Below the pieces are notes generated by a model, which had not been told where the DNA came from, did no database searches, and worked only from the letters and a program-made list of their open reading frames with translations. From NCBI GenBank assembly GCA_037178855.1, contig JASJZC010000006.1, positions 9,590,501 to 9,654,500 on the forward strand: DNA of 64,000 nt, read 5' to 3'. Within the stretch, counting starts at the first letter, position 1; every line of letters starts with the position of its first letter. Origin of the DNA: Oscheius sp. JU75. Taxonomy: Eukaryota > Nematoda > Chromadorea > Rhabditida > Rhabditidae. The translations under genes were made by a program, and so were the position numbers. Shown piece after piece: positions 24,106-36,522 of this stretch.

Positions 24106-27100
24106 TTCCTAACCCCTAGCCCCTTCTCCTCCTTCCAATACGTGGTCAACCGTTGTCGCTACTATTCCCCTTTGTATACTTTTCTAGAACGCGCGGTTGT
24201 GTGAGTATTCCGTGTGCATAATCCCCCAAAAGACGTTGCCTTATCTTAACTCGGTATTTATACGGAATTTGCTCATATTTAAGATATATGATTAGATTCA
24301 TTCAAACACATAACGGTTTCTGTACAGTACGGACTCTGGCCCTGTCGCCTGGTGGGTGGGCTGAGCAGGTTCCCTTCAGATTGTTTTTAGCCCAAGACTT
24401 CTTGTGATACTATCCCATGAGCCTTTCTCTCTTGTGATATCAGAAGCGAATAATAAAAGTCTATCGTCTGGTTCAGTTGGACAGAAACGGGGAGACAGAG
24501 AGAAAGGGACAGTGGCAAAGAAACAGAGAGACAGGCAGAGAGGCACAAAGACTGAAAGGCAGGAGGACAGAGAGACAAAGATCGTCTGTTACAATAAGGA
24601 CAGCTCACTGTTCCAAGAGAACCTTGCAGCAGTGGCAACTAGAGTACCAGCTCGCCGCGCTCGCACCCGTACTCCCTCGTCGCACGAACGCGGCTAGGGT
24701 ATTTAGGTGCGGCGTTTCCTTTTCCTGGGATCGTAGTCAAAACACTTGCTTCAGCCCGTCGCTGAAATGAGCACCTAACTGCGAGAAATCAAAGCCTGTC
24801 GAGGCGTTGCGGTCATTCGCTCCAGAATGAACGTGTCATGTATGGGTGAACATTTTTTTTTCCATTTTTCCCCTTTTTAGAACAAGAAGCTATCAGGAAA
24901 TGGAAGTCACTCTGGCGTGACGGCTCGGCAGTGTCTCTTCTTTCTTCCACTCCTTTCCCCCGTTCCTTGCTGCAAATGAGATTCAGATGAAATTGAGGTA
25001 GATCCGATGAAAAATGGCTCTCGCGGAGAGAAGAACGCTTTTTTGAAATGGAGCCCCAATTGGGGGCATAACAGAAGGAGACACTTTTCAGGAATTGTCT
25101 CGCGTGTCCGAGTGCAAAGTTGAGGCATTTACCCGGTATAATTCTTTCCAAGAGCCGGAAGGCAATTTCGTTCCGCTCTCTCAAGAAAACGGCCCCCCAC
25201 CTCGACTGTCCCAAGGTTCAAACCCATTCTTCGAAACTAATTATTTGAGTGGCTCTTAGCTCCGTTTTTGGTGGTGCACTCCCTGTCTCTCTGTCTCTAT
25301 CTCTATCTCTATCTCCGTCTCTCTCACCGTGCTTTGTTCTTAAGAAATGCTAATCAAATGGGTGCCATTGGAAGAGGGGAAATTGAGAGGGCGAACACTC
25401 TTCTACTGTAATCTCGCCTCAAAAGGAAGAGCGTTCTTTCCAGTCAAGTTGACACAATTGCATCGAGAGAGAGAAAACCACTCGGTCCAATTATGCGTGC
25501 GTGTCGGCAGGTGATGTACTTTTAAATTTCTCCTCTAGCTCTTCGAGCAGTCACGAAAAAACAATCTCGGGGTCTCTCTTCGATAATTTCAGTCTGTCAC
25601 GTCATTCCATGTTTTCTTCCACCCCATTTGCCTTGTCTTCTTGGTTTTCATCCAACCAGGATCTCGAAAATCGCAGTTCGGAACCGCCTCGGTTCTCTCT
25701 GTCTCTCTGTTCCTCTGTCTCACTTTGTCTCTTTCTGTGTCTGTTTCAGGATGGTCTGGGACCCCATAGATTCTTCCAGTCCCCTCTCGGAAATAGACTT
25801 GTCTTCCCCACTATGAGAAGGTGTTTCGCAGCGCTGTGAGCCGTCAGTCACTCATTATCCAATTTGGGAGCCAAAGCCCTTCTCTCTCCTCCATCTTCCA
25901 GTTCTTTCTACCAGATAATCCTCGTCTTATTTACTCGACCGAGAACGCCTAACGTTCATTGCTTTCTGGGATGGACCGGATGTCTTTCTAATGTTCTCCT
26001 CTTACTACTCCCCCACCACCTCCTCCTGTTATGGCTTTGAGCAAACATGCTCTGGTAAACTCTCTGCTAAACTATTGAAACACTAGATGACCTGATCAAC
26101 ACCTGATCAACCTAAACTCATGTGCGTTTCCCTCTTATGATACACATCAACCTGTCGACCAGTCCCTGCCACTCTTTCTATCCTACAGTTACCATGTCAT
26201 GCCAAAATTTGGTCAACTCCTGTCCTTTGTCGGTCACTGTCTGCCTGTCAGCCTGCCTCTGTAAGTCTACCATAAAAGGCGACCAAATGTCAACCTATGT
26301 CCACCTTGTAATCCCTCGAGGCCGACTCTTTCTGTCAAGGTTGCCGTGTCAGAGACTGAGCACAGATTGACCGAAAATTTGATATGATCATGTAGCAAAG
26401 GTTGGGACAAGACCATACATGTAGAAGTGAAGGCACGACAATCAACAGGCTGACAGACACAGGATCTCACAAAATCCTATATGTCTGGTTTGGACAGGAA
26501 GACAGATTGGCAGATTAAACAGAAAGAGCTGGCTACTTAGATAGTCATGCAATACCAGTAATTGCGACTTTGCACCTGTTTCGCTCTTCAGAAATGTTCA
26601 GGCTCATTTCTGTAGTGTCATTTACCCCCTTGCCATGCTGTCAAACAGCAGACCACTCGAATTTGGCTCTTTCGACCCCCCTCCTCATTATCATATTTAC
26701 CTTATGGTCTCGAGTTCCACACGTCCGTTTTTCTCTGTTTTTCCACGTTCACCCTCCACTGGAAGTAGTTTCGAATGCATGGCTTCAATCGTGTAATGGC
26801 CATGAGGAACCTGGAGACACGCGTGGGGAGAAAACAACGTTTCTCCTAGGCGAGAGAGGGTCGTCCGGTTGGTAGGTAATCGGGATCCTGGCTGCTCTTT
26901 TGATTCTTTTGACCATTTTTCGGTGTCCACTCTAACTTTGTCAATCTCTTCCTGTTAAAGTGAGCGTATACCGATTGCTCCTGATCTCTGTGCCAGCGCT
27001 CCTGATCATCCTTTCATATGTCACTGGGAAGTTCAGTGTCGCCTTTGCTACGAATCAGAAACATCCTCGGTTAGACTCCCACTTGGATCAAATCATGTTG

Positions 27101-28274
27101 TCGGTTCATAAAACCCTCAAAACACCTTCAGAACTTTTTTTACAATGTCGCCCCAGAACCATTATTTTCCCCTGTTTTTACCTTTCCGCCCCTCTCCGAA
27201 CGGAAGTTTGCGCGCGGAATTCTACCGGGATACTGGTATTCGATCGCTATTATATCAGACCAATGTCAAAGGGGCTAACTTGTCATTTAGTCGCTTGACT
27301 TGCAACTTTTAAACGAAATAGGACCAGTCACGGAAACCTTAGCGGTCTCTGTTGCTCCTGTCACTTTGTCCGTGTTAGCCTGTGTCCCCCTTATGAAGAT
27401 CTCATCTGGTCAATCTGTCCGTGTTACATGTCAGGGACATACTATATCTCTTGTATATCAATGTCAACTGTTCGCGCTCTTCAGTCAGCCTCTACCACTC
27501 TTCTGTCAATGTCCTTATCGCCAAATGTAATCCTGTCATTCCATCTCTGTCAACGTTGCCTTACCATGATGAAGATGTGTCAATCTGAATCTGCGTCAAC
27601 ATTTTGCGTCCCTAGGTCAACTCTTGAACCAGTCTCTGTCAACTTGCCAGCCTATGTCTGTCGAAGATACCATTTCAAAGAATCGTTATGCCAGCTTATC
27701 TCTTGCGTTAATGTCAACTTTTCGCACTCTTATGTCAACTTGTGAACCTACCGCCATCGCTCGGGGGGGGGGGGGGGAGAGACAAAGTATCGTGCCCTTG
27801 AAAAAAAAAACCTGAGTTGTCAGATCATCTTGACAGGACCTAACTTGTCAACTATACTTTGGAGCTATGAACAAACTTTAGGAGAAACTTGGATCTTTTC
27901 TTCGCTACCAAGTTCCATGCAATATTGCCAATTCCTTTTCCCAAGTTTACTAAACACGGAGGGTCTTCCCCAGCTAAGTATTGGGAGACCATTGACGCAC
28001 AGCGTAAGCTCTGCCAGAAACATAAAATAAACAAAAACATGGTGTTCCTCTCTTTGTCCAAAAGATCTCTTCCCACCTCCGCCCCTCTACATCTGTTCCT
28101 CTGTTCTCTTTGATATCCCCTTGTCCAGCTGTCCATTTTGTTCTCAAATCTGGCTTCAAACTTCATCCCATTTGAGTCTCTAAGCGCTCCCTCTAAACGA
28201 CATAATTGTGCTCCGTTCCAATCCCCTTTTATGACTTTTTTCCTCTCATTTCTAGACACAGTACTCCTTCAGCT
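24106..28274. other. Gene-free stretch between EVI5 and the globin
   Basis: About 4.2 kb with no exon that I can support. It contains CTCTGT/GAGACA tracts (24480-24570, 25280-25325), many TGTCAAC words (26090-27850), a run of 15 G at 27763-27777 and the EVI5 3' UTR. An AATAAA lies near 24450. Confidence 0.55.
26090..27850. repeat. Cluster of TGTCAAC/CTGTCA words
   Basis: CTGTCAACNT-like words recur irregularly every 15-60 bp in this stretch. Similar clusters occur at 22200-22640, 41590-41690, 51290-51790 and, on the other strand, 19600-20060. Confidence 0.6.
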
Positions 28275-31200
28275 ATGTTCCTCATTGCTAAAATCGTTCG
28301 CGGACGCCGTCTGCTCCAGGAGCTCGAGCAGCAGGAGAAGGATGAGGCTGCCGCAGCCGCTGCCTGCGACGCTGCCCAGTCTCTGTCACAGGTTGACCAA
28401 AGAGTATGAGTACATATTTGCTGCGGTTCAGATGTCCAGGAGACTGGCCGCGAGGCCGAGGAAGAGCTCACCCGGAGCACTGGAGAGCATAGAGCTGGAA
28501 GATCAGGGGACCGGGAAGGCGAGAAAAAAGTGAGTTTGAATAGGTTAGGGGGTCTCTCATCCGTCAGCCTGTGACCCAATTGACGAACTTTCCCACATGA
28601 CTCTCTCGAAAAGACGAGCCAAGAGCCCATTTGAGAGTCGGCTTTTGCTTCTCTCTTTTAGTGCAAACCCCCCTGTGAGACTAATCCAATTCCTTTATTA
28701 CTCAAAGAGATCGCGAGAGGTCGACGTCTTTCTGCTTTTTCTTCGTTCCTTCTTGAGATATAGGCAGAGAGACCAAACTCTTTTGAATTTCGCGCTCAAG
28801 TTTGATAGCTTTGTAGTGTAGTAGAAAATCGAACACTTCGACCGAGTATACGAATCGGCGACACTCCTCGAAGTTTTTATTGCGAAAGGCAAAAATTTTG
28901 CTCCCGGGACTCGAACCTGTCACCTTTGGATCAAGAGTCAAAGCTCGTACCGATTGCGCTATGCGGTTAAAGAGCCAGGCTTGTTTAGCCTGGTACTAAA
29001 ATTCAAGTTCCCAGCTCTCACATGGAGATTCGCATGCAAAAAACGTTCAGGATACGATTTAAATGTCGTAGAGGATTAGGCGATGATGCTCTTTCTGCCT
29101 CTAAAAGACGAATCAGCTCCTCTGGTCAATGGTCACACTTTGAACAGAAGAGAGTTTTGTGGAAGCATACAATTTTGTGGATTTCTCTGAGTAATTCGAT
29201 CTTTTTCACCCTCCAAAACGGAAGATTTTTTTGTCTTTCAAGCCCCCGTTCCTGATCTCTATTTCAGGCTCAAAGATGCAGCGTCTGGCCACGAGTGTGA
29301 GACTAATTCGTGGGAGTCGAAAGAATAAGGATAGAAGGTGTAGGAGGGGAGGGATCAAAACAGTCGCGTCAGCCATGAGTCCTACTCGCTCATTCTCTCC
29401 TGCGTCAGCAGCAAAGAATAGGGAGGGGATAAGCCAGAGTAGTTCAGTCGCAACTATGCCCCTCGTCCGCTGCGTTCGTTCTGTCCTGAAATGGTACCCT
29501 CGCTCCATACGGTCCGTTTTTCAAGGAAGAAGCCATGTGATGCGATTATGAGGGAGGAGGGAGAGGGTCCATCCAAGAGAGAGAGGTCATTTAAGACAAT
29601 CCCCGTCTTGCAGGAAGGCTCTTCGTCAGAAGACCACTGTCAGCAGCTCAGTAGACAGTTCCTTGGACGGAGAGAAGTCTGTGAGGAGGACGAGCAGCAT
29701 GCCCAGTCTTAGTGAGGCCATCCAGCAAGGTACTGTCTCTTTATTGTTCCAATGACGTCAGATTCAGAACAAGCAACAGGAAGTGCCTATAAGCCATACG
29801 ACTATGAGGGAAAACTGAACAAGATGCAGCGCCGTGCCCTGAGATTCACGTGGCATCGGCTACAGACCAGAAATGGCGGGAAGAGGGTCGAGAATGTCTT
29901 CGAGGAGGTAGGTAGAGTCTCTAAGAGTTCGAGTTCAATTCCTTATATTTTACCTTTGTCTCAATGGGCCCCGCAAGGAAGTTACAAAAATCTTCTTCTT
30001 TCTGAAATCTAGTTTTCCAGGTATTCGACAAACTCATCCGCCATCTTCCCGCCATTCGGGACATGTTCACGACTCGGCTCTTTCTCTGTGCCATGGCCAG
30101 AAATGAGACAGCTTCTCTTCGGGACCATGCCAGGGTATGTACTCTTCCCTAATCTCTCACACTTTGAAGTTACCGTAACCCCGTAAGTAGTGCAACAACA
30201 CTAAAACACTGTCTTTAACACTCGGCAGCTGCCTATCGAAGCTCATGGATTTCGAGTTGGTACACTGCATATTATGATGGATCCATTAACATGAAAGTAG
30301 CGCACCACATCCAAATCATTGACTCCGATACGCAACCTAATTCAAAAAGCAGCTGCGTATCAAAGCTCAGGGGGTAAGATTTGGTGCGCAGCGTACTACC
30401 ATCGATACTCTTCCTCTAACGGAAAAGTACAGTAATCTGCGCACCAATTCTGAACCAGTCTTCGTCACGTAGCAAATGAGTTGGAGTTTATGCGCAGCGG
30501 CATAGGATGTTTAACCCTCGTCTGTTCTATCACCTTTTGGTTTAGGTAGCAGTGAAGATGGTCGACCTCGTGATCAAGAATCTGGACGTGGAGAAGGTTA
30601 AGCGGACAGATGTCGGGACCCCTCATGACCCGAGGATGATCGGACGCAGTCACGGGCATCTTCGTCCCTACGGTATGACAGGACAGTACTGGGAGAAGCT
30701 AGGAGAGACGATCATCGACGTGGTCTTGGCCCAGGAAGCAGTCAGAGATCTCCCCGGGGCTGGTCAGGCCTGGGTCATTTTGACAGCCTGTCTGGTGGAT
30801 CAGGTAAAATGACAGGTTACGGTACTTGAACCAAATTCTAGATGCGATTCGGGTTCGACGAGAACCGTAACACGCAGCCCGCGTTCCCCAAACAATCCAC
30901 AGTGCTCCATCATGCTACTCGCTTCCTCCACAACGTAATGATATCATTGTGAAGCCTTCTAAATGGGCTCTCCAATTACAGGAATCCATAGACCAGGGCG
31001 GATCGGATCAACCCGGAACAAGCGGCGTCGCGGATGTCTGCTCGAGGCAGGATGATGTCGGAGCTCTGGTTCAAGGCGTCCGAAACCTACCGTTCACTCC
31101 GAAGCTGAGGAAACATCACAGTGTGGCTGAGGATGTGAGTTTTATCGTACAAATCCTGTCGAAACGGAGTGAGAGATATAAGGGGTCTATTAAGAAATCT

Positions 31201-31960
31201 TGTTCTGACTGATCTCACTCTATGTAGCGGTGTCTGGATCCTTCTCTGCGTCGATCTGATCGAGTACCGATCAAAATCGAAGTCCTGCAAAGAAACAATA
31301 ATTTTTTGCAAGCTTGGTGCTTTTTTATTCCCACTTTCATAAAGTTTATAGTAATCAACTACAAAAGTAGACGGGCTTTGTGTAATTGAAACTACGCAAA
31401 CTCAATGATTGGCATGACCATAGAATATAGTGTACAAGCCAATGACGTTGCCATATGATGACTGGAGTTTCTGCATGAAAACGTCACTTCTTTTTGCTTT
31501 CAGTAACAAAATGAGGGTAGAACAGACAGGCAGGAATAAACGATGACAGATTGTCATGTGGGAAACCCTCTTACATACAACAATGCATCGACAGGATAAG
31601 AGCATGACCACCTGACAAAATAAGAATGGGACAGACTGACTGACTGAAAGCGCTTTTTGAAAATCATCAGGCTATCAGATTAGCAGAAGTTAGGCTAACT
31701 TGTAGCGCCCCTTAGGGGCGTAGACGTTTGCCCAACTATTTTTAACAAGCATTCAGTCTGAAGAAGGAGAGTTTGTGACAAAGTTATTCGCTTCGCGCTG
31801 TTTTCGATAATCATCTAGCCAATTTCAGTCTCTGCCCACCCACTCATCGTCCTCGTCTTCCTCCGTCCTCTCTACCTGTCCCTTCGCCTCTCGTGGCTCC
31901 CTAAAGGAGCCGAGCAACAGATCCTCCCCGGATCATTCGGCCGCAATCGCCATCAACTGA
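28275..31960 (+). CDS. Nematode-type globin with disordered extensions
   Basis: Haem-binding globin-domain protein of 417 residues; such nematode globins are linked to oxygen sensing or redox signalling more than transport. Exons 28275-28391, 28432-28529, 29268-29294 (tentative), 29614-29729, 29762-29907, 30021-30134, 30546-30803, 30842-30934, 30982-31134 and 31829-31960 keep frame. The globin fold covers about residues 130-300: ALRFTWHRLQTRNGG (helix A/B), DMFTTRLFLCAMARNE, distal His about 204 in LRDHAR, proximal His about 242 in GRSHGHLRPYGMTG, then YWEKLGETIIDVVLAQEA and WVILTACLVDQMRFGF. Long Ser/Thr- and charge-rich regions flank it on both sides (MFLIAKIVRGRRLLQELEQQ... and LPTHSSSSSSSVLS). 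The ATG is 2 nt after an acceptor-like CCTTCAG. Introns 30135-30545 and 31135-31828 hold no visible exon. It converges on SRPRA. Confidence 0.86.
28899..28976 (-). repeat. tRNA-Lys(CTT)-like element (globin intron)
   Basis: On the minus strand it starts GGCTCTTTAACCGCATAGCG, has an anticodon loop CTCTTGA (anticodon CTT), a B box AGGTTCGAGTCCC and an end pairing partly with the start (GCTC/GAGC). It is the most complete tRNA-like copy, but stem mismatches argue against a working tRNA. Confidence 0.6.
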
Positions 31961-32029
31961 CCTGACCAACTTTTCCTGTTTTCCTTGCTTACTCGTCCCC
32001 AATGGGGGTCTTTTAGATGGCACTGTACA

Positions 32030-32035
32030 AATAAA
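32030..32035 (+). promoter_or_regulatory. Poly(A) signal of the globin gene
   Basis: AATAAA 70 bp after the stop, followed by an A-rich stretch. Confidence 0.65.
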
Positions 32036-32203
32036 CTTTACTAAAAAAAAGAGTAAAACAATCCCAAAGAACAGAATATCACACGAACAGAAACTACAGT
32101 ATGCTTAGGACAAGTAGGGTTTTAGTTAGGAAGGGACTAGCTCAAGTATATACAGCCAAAAATGGTAGGAAATTTTATAAGGAATGACAGAAAGAGAGAG
32201 GGA

Positions 32204-35200
32204 TTATTTCAGAAGAGCACTGACCACAGCACCGACGTTGAGGTTACGCAGATCCGAATAGGTCTGTCCGCAGCCGACAAAAATGATCGGCTGACCCGTA
32301 ATGTACGTCATCGAGACGGCCGCACCAACCTGAAAATAGGGGATTTTAGCTTCTGAATTGTAATATTTCACTTTTAGTAAAGGAACACCGGTTAAAAGAC
32401 TGTCTGAACCAAGTATTGCGTCACGAATTCTCCCTCAGCAAAAATTTTCCACCTAGTGTTGACCTGTTTTCCAACTTCAGTGGCCGGAAAAAGCTTTAGA
32501 CTCTAGAAGATAGAGAGCCCCATTAATTAGACAGAAATGGGCAGGCTCAAGTGCATTTTACATGCTTTCAGTTCGTTTTTTAAGTGTCAAAATCGTAGAC
32601 AATTTTTGTTCCCTTGGTCACAAGATCCAAAAAATAAAGGTTAAAGTTGCTAGTAACACAGACGCAAACTGTGTACACTGCAAAAGAAATAAATGTATTT
32701 CCGAGCTTTTGCGTTTGGTTTCGGTACAAACTAGTAGACCGGAGCGGTCGTTCTCTTCAATTGTTGAGCCAAAAATTGCTGTTTCGGTTCAAAGTAAAAC
32801 GGCTCGAAAAGGCCGAACTCGCATAATAGCCATCAAAACTCCGCTACTTTTTAGTCCACAACTGTGTTAGGCCAGTCTAAGCACATATGTCAGAATTTTT
32901 AAAAGTTTTCTGGTAGTGTTGCCGAGCAAGTTCTCTTGGTCACGTACTCCTAAGGGTCGGTCGAGAAAATCGCGGACAAAACAGCTAAACTTGCGCAACA
33001 ATAGTTTTGCTGGGAAAGCATGTATTTTCCAGCAGTACTTAAATCATATGGACTTGAAAATAGAACACGTACCTTGTCATCAATAGTGTCAAATTTGGTG
33101 AGAACAATTCCGTCAATTAGACGGGCCTCGCGCCCGGAAGTGGCATGATCAGCGAGAGCCTGATTGAACTTGACGAGCTGGTCCACGGCCTCGTTTCCTA
33201 CAAGAGCCTCGCCGACAAACAGCACGAGGTCGGGCTCATTGACACGGATCAGTTTGGCCAGTTCGCGCATCAGGGGCTCGTTGTCCTGCATTCGGCCGGC
33301 CGTGTCCACGAGAACGACATCAATTCCTCGCTCCTGGGCGATTTGGATAGCCGACATGGCCAGGGTGGCCGAGTCCTTGCCGTAGCCTTGTTCGTAGAGC
33401 TGAAAATAAAAAAATTGGCAAAAAAATGACACTGCGGTCTGGAATTAAAAAATTCAATTATTCTCTTAAATGTGTGCAGCTCAGACGAGTAGTGCTCCGA
33501 CTACGAAACCGAAAATGAGAGTCAGGTGCAATCCCCAAGATTTACCAAACATTTTATTCAAATTTTTTCCGCCAATTTTTTTTGGACAAGGATGTTCTCT
33601 AGGGCTCTAAACTCGCTGGCGAGCTCATACTAAAGAAAAGAAAAGACGTCACTAAAATCGCTTAAATAGCCAAATATAGGTTTTGGGCCAAGTTCGTGAC
33701 GGGGCCTCGGCTTTCGTGACAGCACCCACTGCCGCTCTTCATTGGAAACAGATTATAACCGACTAATGTCAGCCATGCTGGCAAACTCAGTGATGTTCCA
33801 AATAAAAATACGGATAGGACAAGGCAAACCTGAACAGAGTTGTTGTGAAGAGCATTGAGATGTTTGGTATGGGTGCGGAGCTGCTCGACAGCTCCAGCAC
33901 GGAAAGTATCACCAGCCGCGATCAGGACACGATGACCGTTCTCGTTGAGCCAGAAGGTGATCTTGGCCAAGTTGGTGCTCTTTCCGACGCCGTTCACGCC
34001 GCAGAAGACGATCACATAGGGCCGGCTCTGCCTCTTGGCCTCGACGATATCGCGGAGGATGTCCACGCGACGTTTCGGGGTTAGGAGCTGAAAAATTTTG
34101 TAAGAAAACGACAAAAAAAACGATGAAACCTTCTGGAGAGAATCCTGGACAGCCTCGCGGACGAGAGTCGTGACTCGGCTGAAGCTGCTCACGACTTTTC
34201 CCTCGAGTTCGCGACCGACAGCCTGGCAGATCTTGTCGGCCGGATCGGCAGCCACATTTTTCACTACAATCTAGTTGAAAAGCGCTGGAAAAATTGCTTA
34301 CAGATAAGATTCTCCTTCATCTTCTCGAGAACCGGCTCCAGATCTTCGGCCGTGAGCTTCTTGTTGCCGACAAGTCCTTTGAAGGCGCTGAACCAGCCGC
34401 CAGCCTTCGTGTTCTGAGCAATCACTCTGGAATTTTTAAAGTTAACCTTCTATAATTCCCTGGCCTTAATTAGCTCACAGGACATTGTCAGAGCTGTGGC
34501 TCGCATTTAAGCCAAACTACAGGCAACAAACTATGCTAAAACTTGAAATACATATAGTAAAATGACTGCAAAATTTTTTTTAGAAATCAGACGCATTGAA
34601 GTGCCTGAAGCCTTACGTAGCTGTTTTTTCGTCAGCAAAAACCCTTACGCACTAGCGAAAGAGAAAGACAGGTTGCTTGCTTTCCCACAAAAAATTTAGT
34701 TACCTATTCCATTGCTGCCTAATAACCAGTCCAAAAAAGCTTTTAAAACCGACTGCGCCATGTGACAAAAACCTAGATTTTCTTAATTTTGCAACAAAGA
34801 TAAGTTATAATAATGGCTGTGGTTCAGTTAAAAAAAAACTGCTAAGCTCTTTTGGGACAGCGGGTGCCTAAGCCAATTTTGAAGAAGGCTGATATGGTTT
34901 TACAGAATTTTTTTTAGCAAAATGGGAGAACAACCAGGTCAAAAAAAAGAGTAACCCGAGCTGGCTTTACGCCATGCGGCAAAAGTTGAGTTTTCTGAAT
35001 TTCTCAACAAAGACCCAAGAAAACAAGATAAACTCACTCGTCCTCCTCTTCGCTCTCCTCCTCCATGAGATCTCTCAAATCGGCTCCCTTTCCAACAAAC
35101 TGGCGCTGCTCCTCGACAAACTTGGCGTCTTCTTCCTCGCGCGGTGAGCCGGCCATGGTTTCTTTGTCCTTCTCCGAGGAAAAATCCAGCGATTTGGCGT

Positions 35201-36522
35201 CGTTGGCCTGACCGCTCAGGGCCCAGACACGTGCCTCCTTTCCCTTCTTTTTCGGTTCGGCCGGCTCGTTGGCCTTGGCGGTTGCGTTCTTCTTCCCGCC
35301 TTGCATCTTCTTGAAGAAGGCCGCGCGATTGTTGGCCAGATCGTCGTCACTTTTCGGCGAGCTCGGCGTCGAGCCAATATCGCTGCCGGAATCGGCGGAA
35401 TCGCTGAAAAACATGCTTTTTTGAAGCTGTCTGTCTATGGCCTATTGTAAACAGTGAGACTTATGACGCGAGGGATCCGGGTTCGATGCCGCCTGAGGTC
35501 ATTATTTGTGAAGTACGTTTTTGTAGAGTTTTTACAGCTGAGTAAGAATGTGCAGTCATAATTAGGGGTTTAGGGGCTGAGGCCTCAGAGCTGCCTAACT
35601 GAAGTTGGTGTGGCTGCAAAAGCTATCTAACTGTGTTAGACGTAGTCACTAAAATATCTATTAGTAGCGGTTGTGGTCTCAGAACTGTCGTGGTACAGTG
35701 CAAGTGGCGCGGCTACGTATCAGACGACCCGGGTTCGATTTCCGTGGCTGGCAAAAACTTTTGCAAAAAGCTATTTTGAGAGGGAAAGGACCTGGGAAAG
35801 GGGTCCAAAATGACGAAAATCATGTCCGAAAAGTGTAAGACCTACATTAGTGGAGCAGTCTCCTCCTTCTTGACCTTCTTCGGTTCGTCCTTTTTCTTTG
35901 CGCCCTTCTTGTCCTCGCCAGGACGACTAATAATCATGGATTCGACAGTTTTCTGCGATTTGCTACTCTCCTAAACTCCTTTTGGAGACAGAAAACAAGG
36001 AAAAGTACCTGGAAAGTCTTGGGTTTTCTAACTACGTCATTAGCCTGGAGACTCCGTCTCATGCAACTAGTGTGGATGGAATCAAATTCGTCTTGGAAGT
36101 GCGAGAAGGCGCTGGCTCCTCGTTGGTACAAAATCTGGAGCAAAAAAGACAAATTTTAACAAAAAAAACGAAGTAACCTGCTTATTTTCCAGAACATTCT
36201 TGTAAAGGTCACGGAAACGCTGAGAGACGTCGTCGAGCAGCTTGTCGGCGTAGGAAAGCTGCATGATGGACTGGTAGACGACGAGACAGACGAGCTCGTA
36301 CTCATTGTCCAGTTTAAACTTGAGCGTCATGTTGTTGTGTTTGAACTGTGAGAGGTCTCCTCGTTGCTAAATCTCCTTTTTTGTCTGTACAGAGGAAGGA
36401 GAAACCTGCATGAGAACCTCCTTGATGAGCGTGTTCACCGACTCGGTGAAAAAGTTGCCGCCTTCCTGGAAACACCAGAGGACAATGCCTCCCTTCCCGA
36501 AGATCGTGAACAGCTCGATCAT
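32204..36522 (-). CDS. SRPRA: Signal recognition particle receptor subunit alpha
   Basis: ER-membrane docking protein for SRP-ribosome complexes, an SRP-family GTPase that works with SRP54 and SR-beta. Exons 36406-36522, 36178-36366, 36009-36134, 35846-35970, 35038-35403, 34302-34426, 34130-34263, 33830-34087, 33073-33399 and 32204-32329 give 630 residues. The N-terminal SRX (longin-like) domain starts MIELFTIFGKGGIVLWCFQ, matching the family start. A charged Lys/Glu-rich linker follows. The NG domain has G1 GVNGVGKSTN (about residue 420), DTFRAGAVEQL, G3 DTAGRMQDNEPL, G4 TKFDTIDDK and a closing GCGQTYSDL. FVGEALVGNEAVDQLVKFN is fully typical. Introns 32330-33072, 33400-33829, 34427-35037 and 35404-35845 are long for this window and hold tRNA-like copies or diverged direct repeats. 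Confidence 0.96.
33475..33541 (+). repeat. tRNA-Arg-like element (SRPRA intron)
   Basis: GCAGCTCAGACGAGTAGTGC then CTCCGACTACGAAAC, like the 18204 copy, with a degraded B box (GGTGCAATCCCC). Confidence 0.45.
35434..35500 (+). repeat. tRNA-like element (SRPRA intron)
   Basis: TGGCCTATTGTAAACAGTGA, then B box GGGTTCGATGCC. Sister of the 7787 copy. Confidence 0.5.
35687..35752 (+). repeat. tRNA-like element (SRPRA intron)
   Basis: TGGTACAGTGCAAGTGGCGC and B box GGGTTCGATTTCC. GCGCAGTGGCAAGTGGC subgroup. Confidence 0.5.

Noticed and set aside
28899-28976. Functional tRNA-Lys gene
   Set aside because: Acceptor and anticodon stems carry mismatches and it lies in an intron; treated as tRNA-derived repeat.
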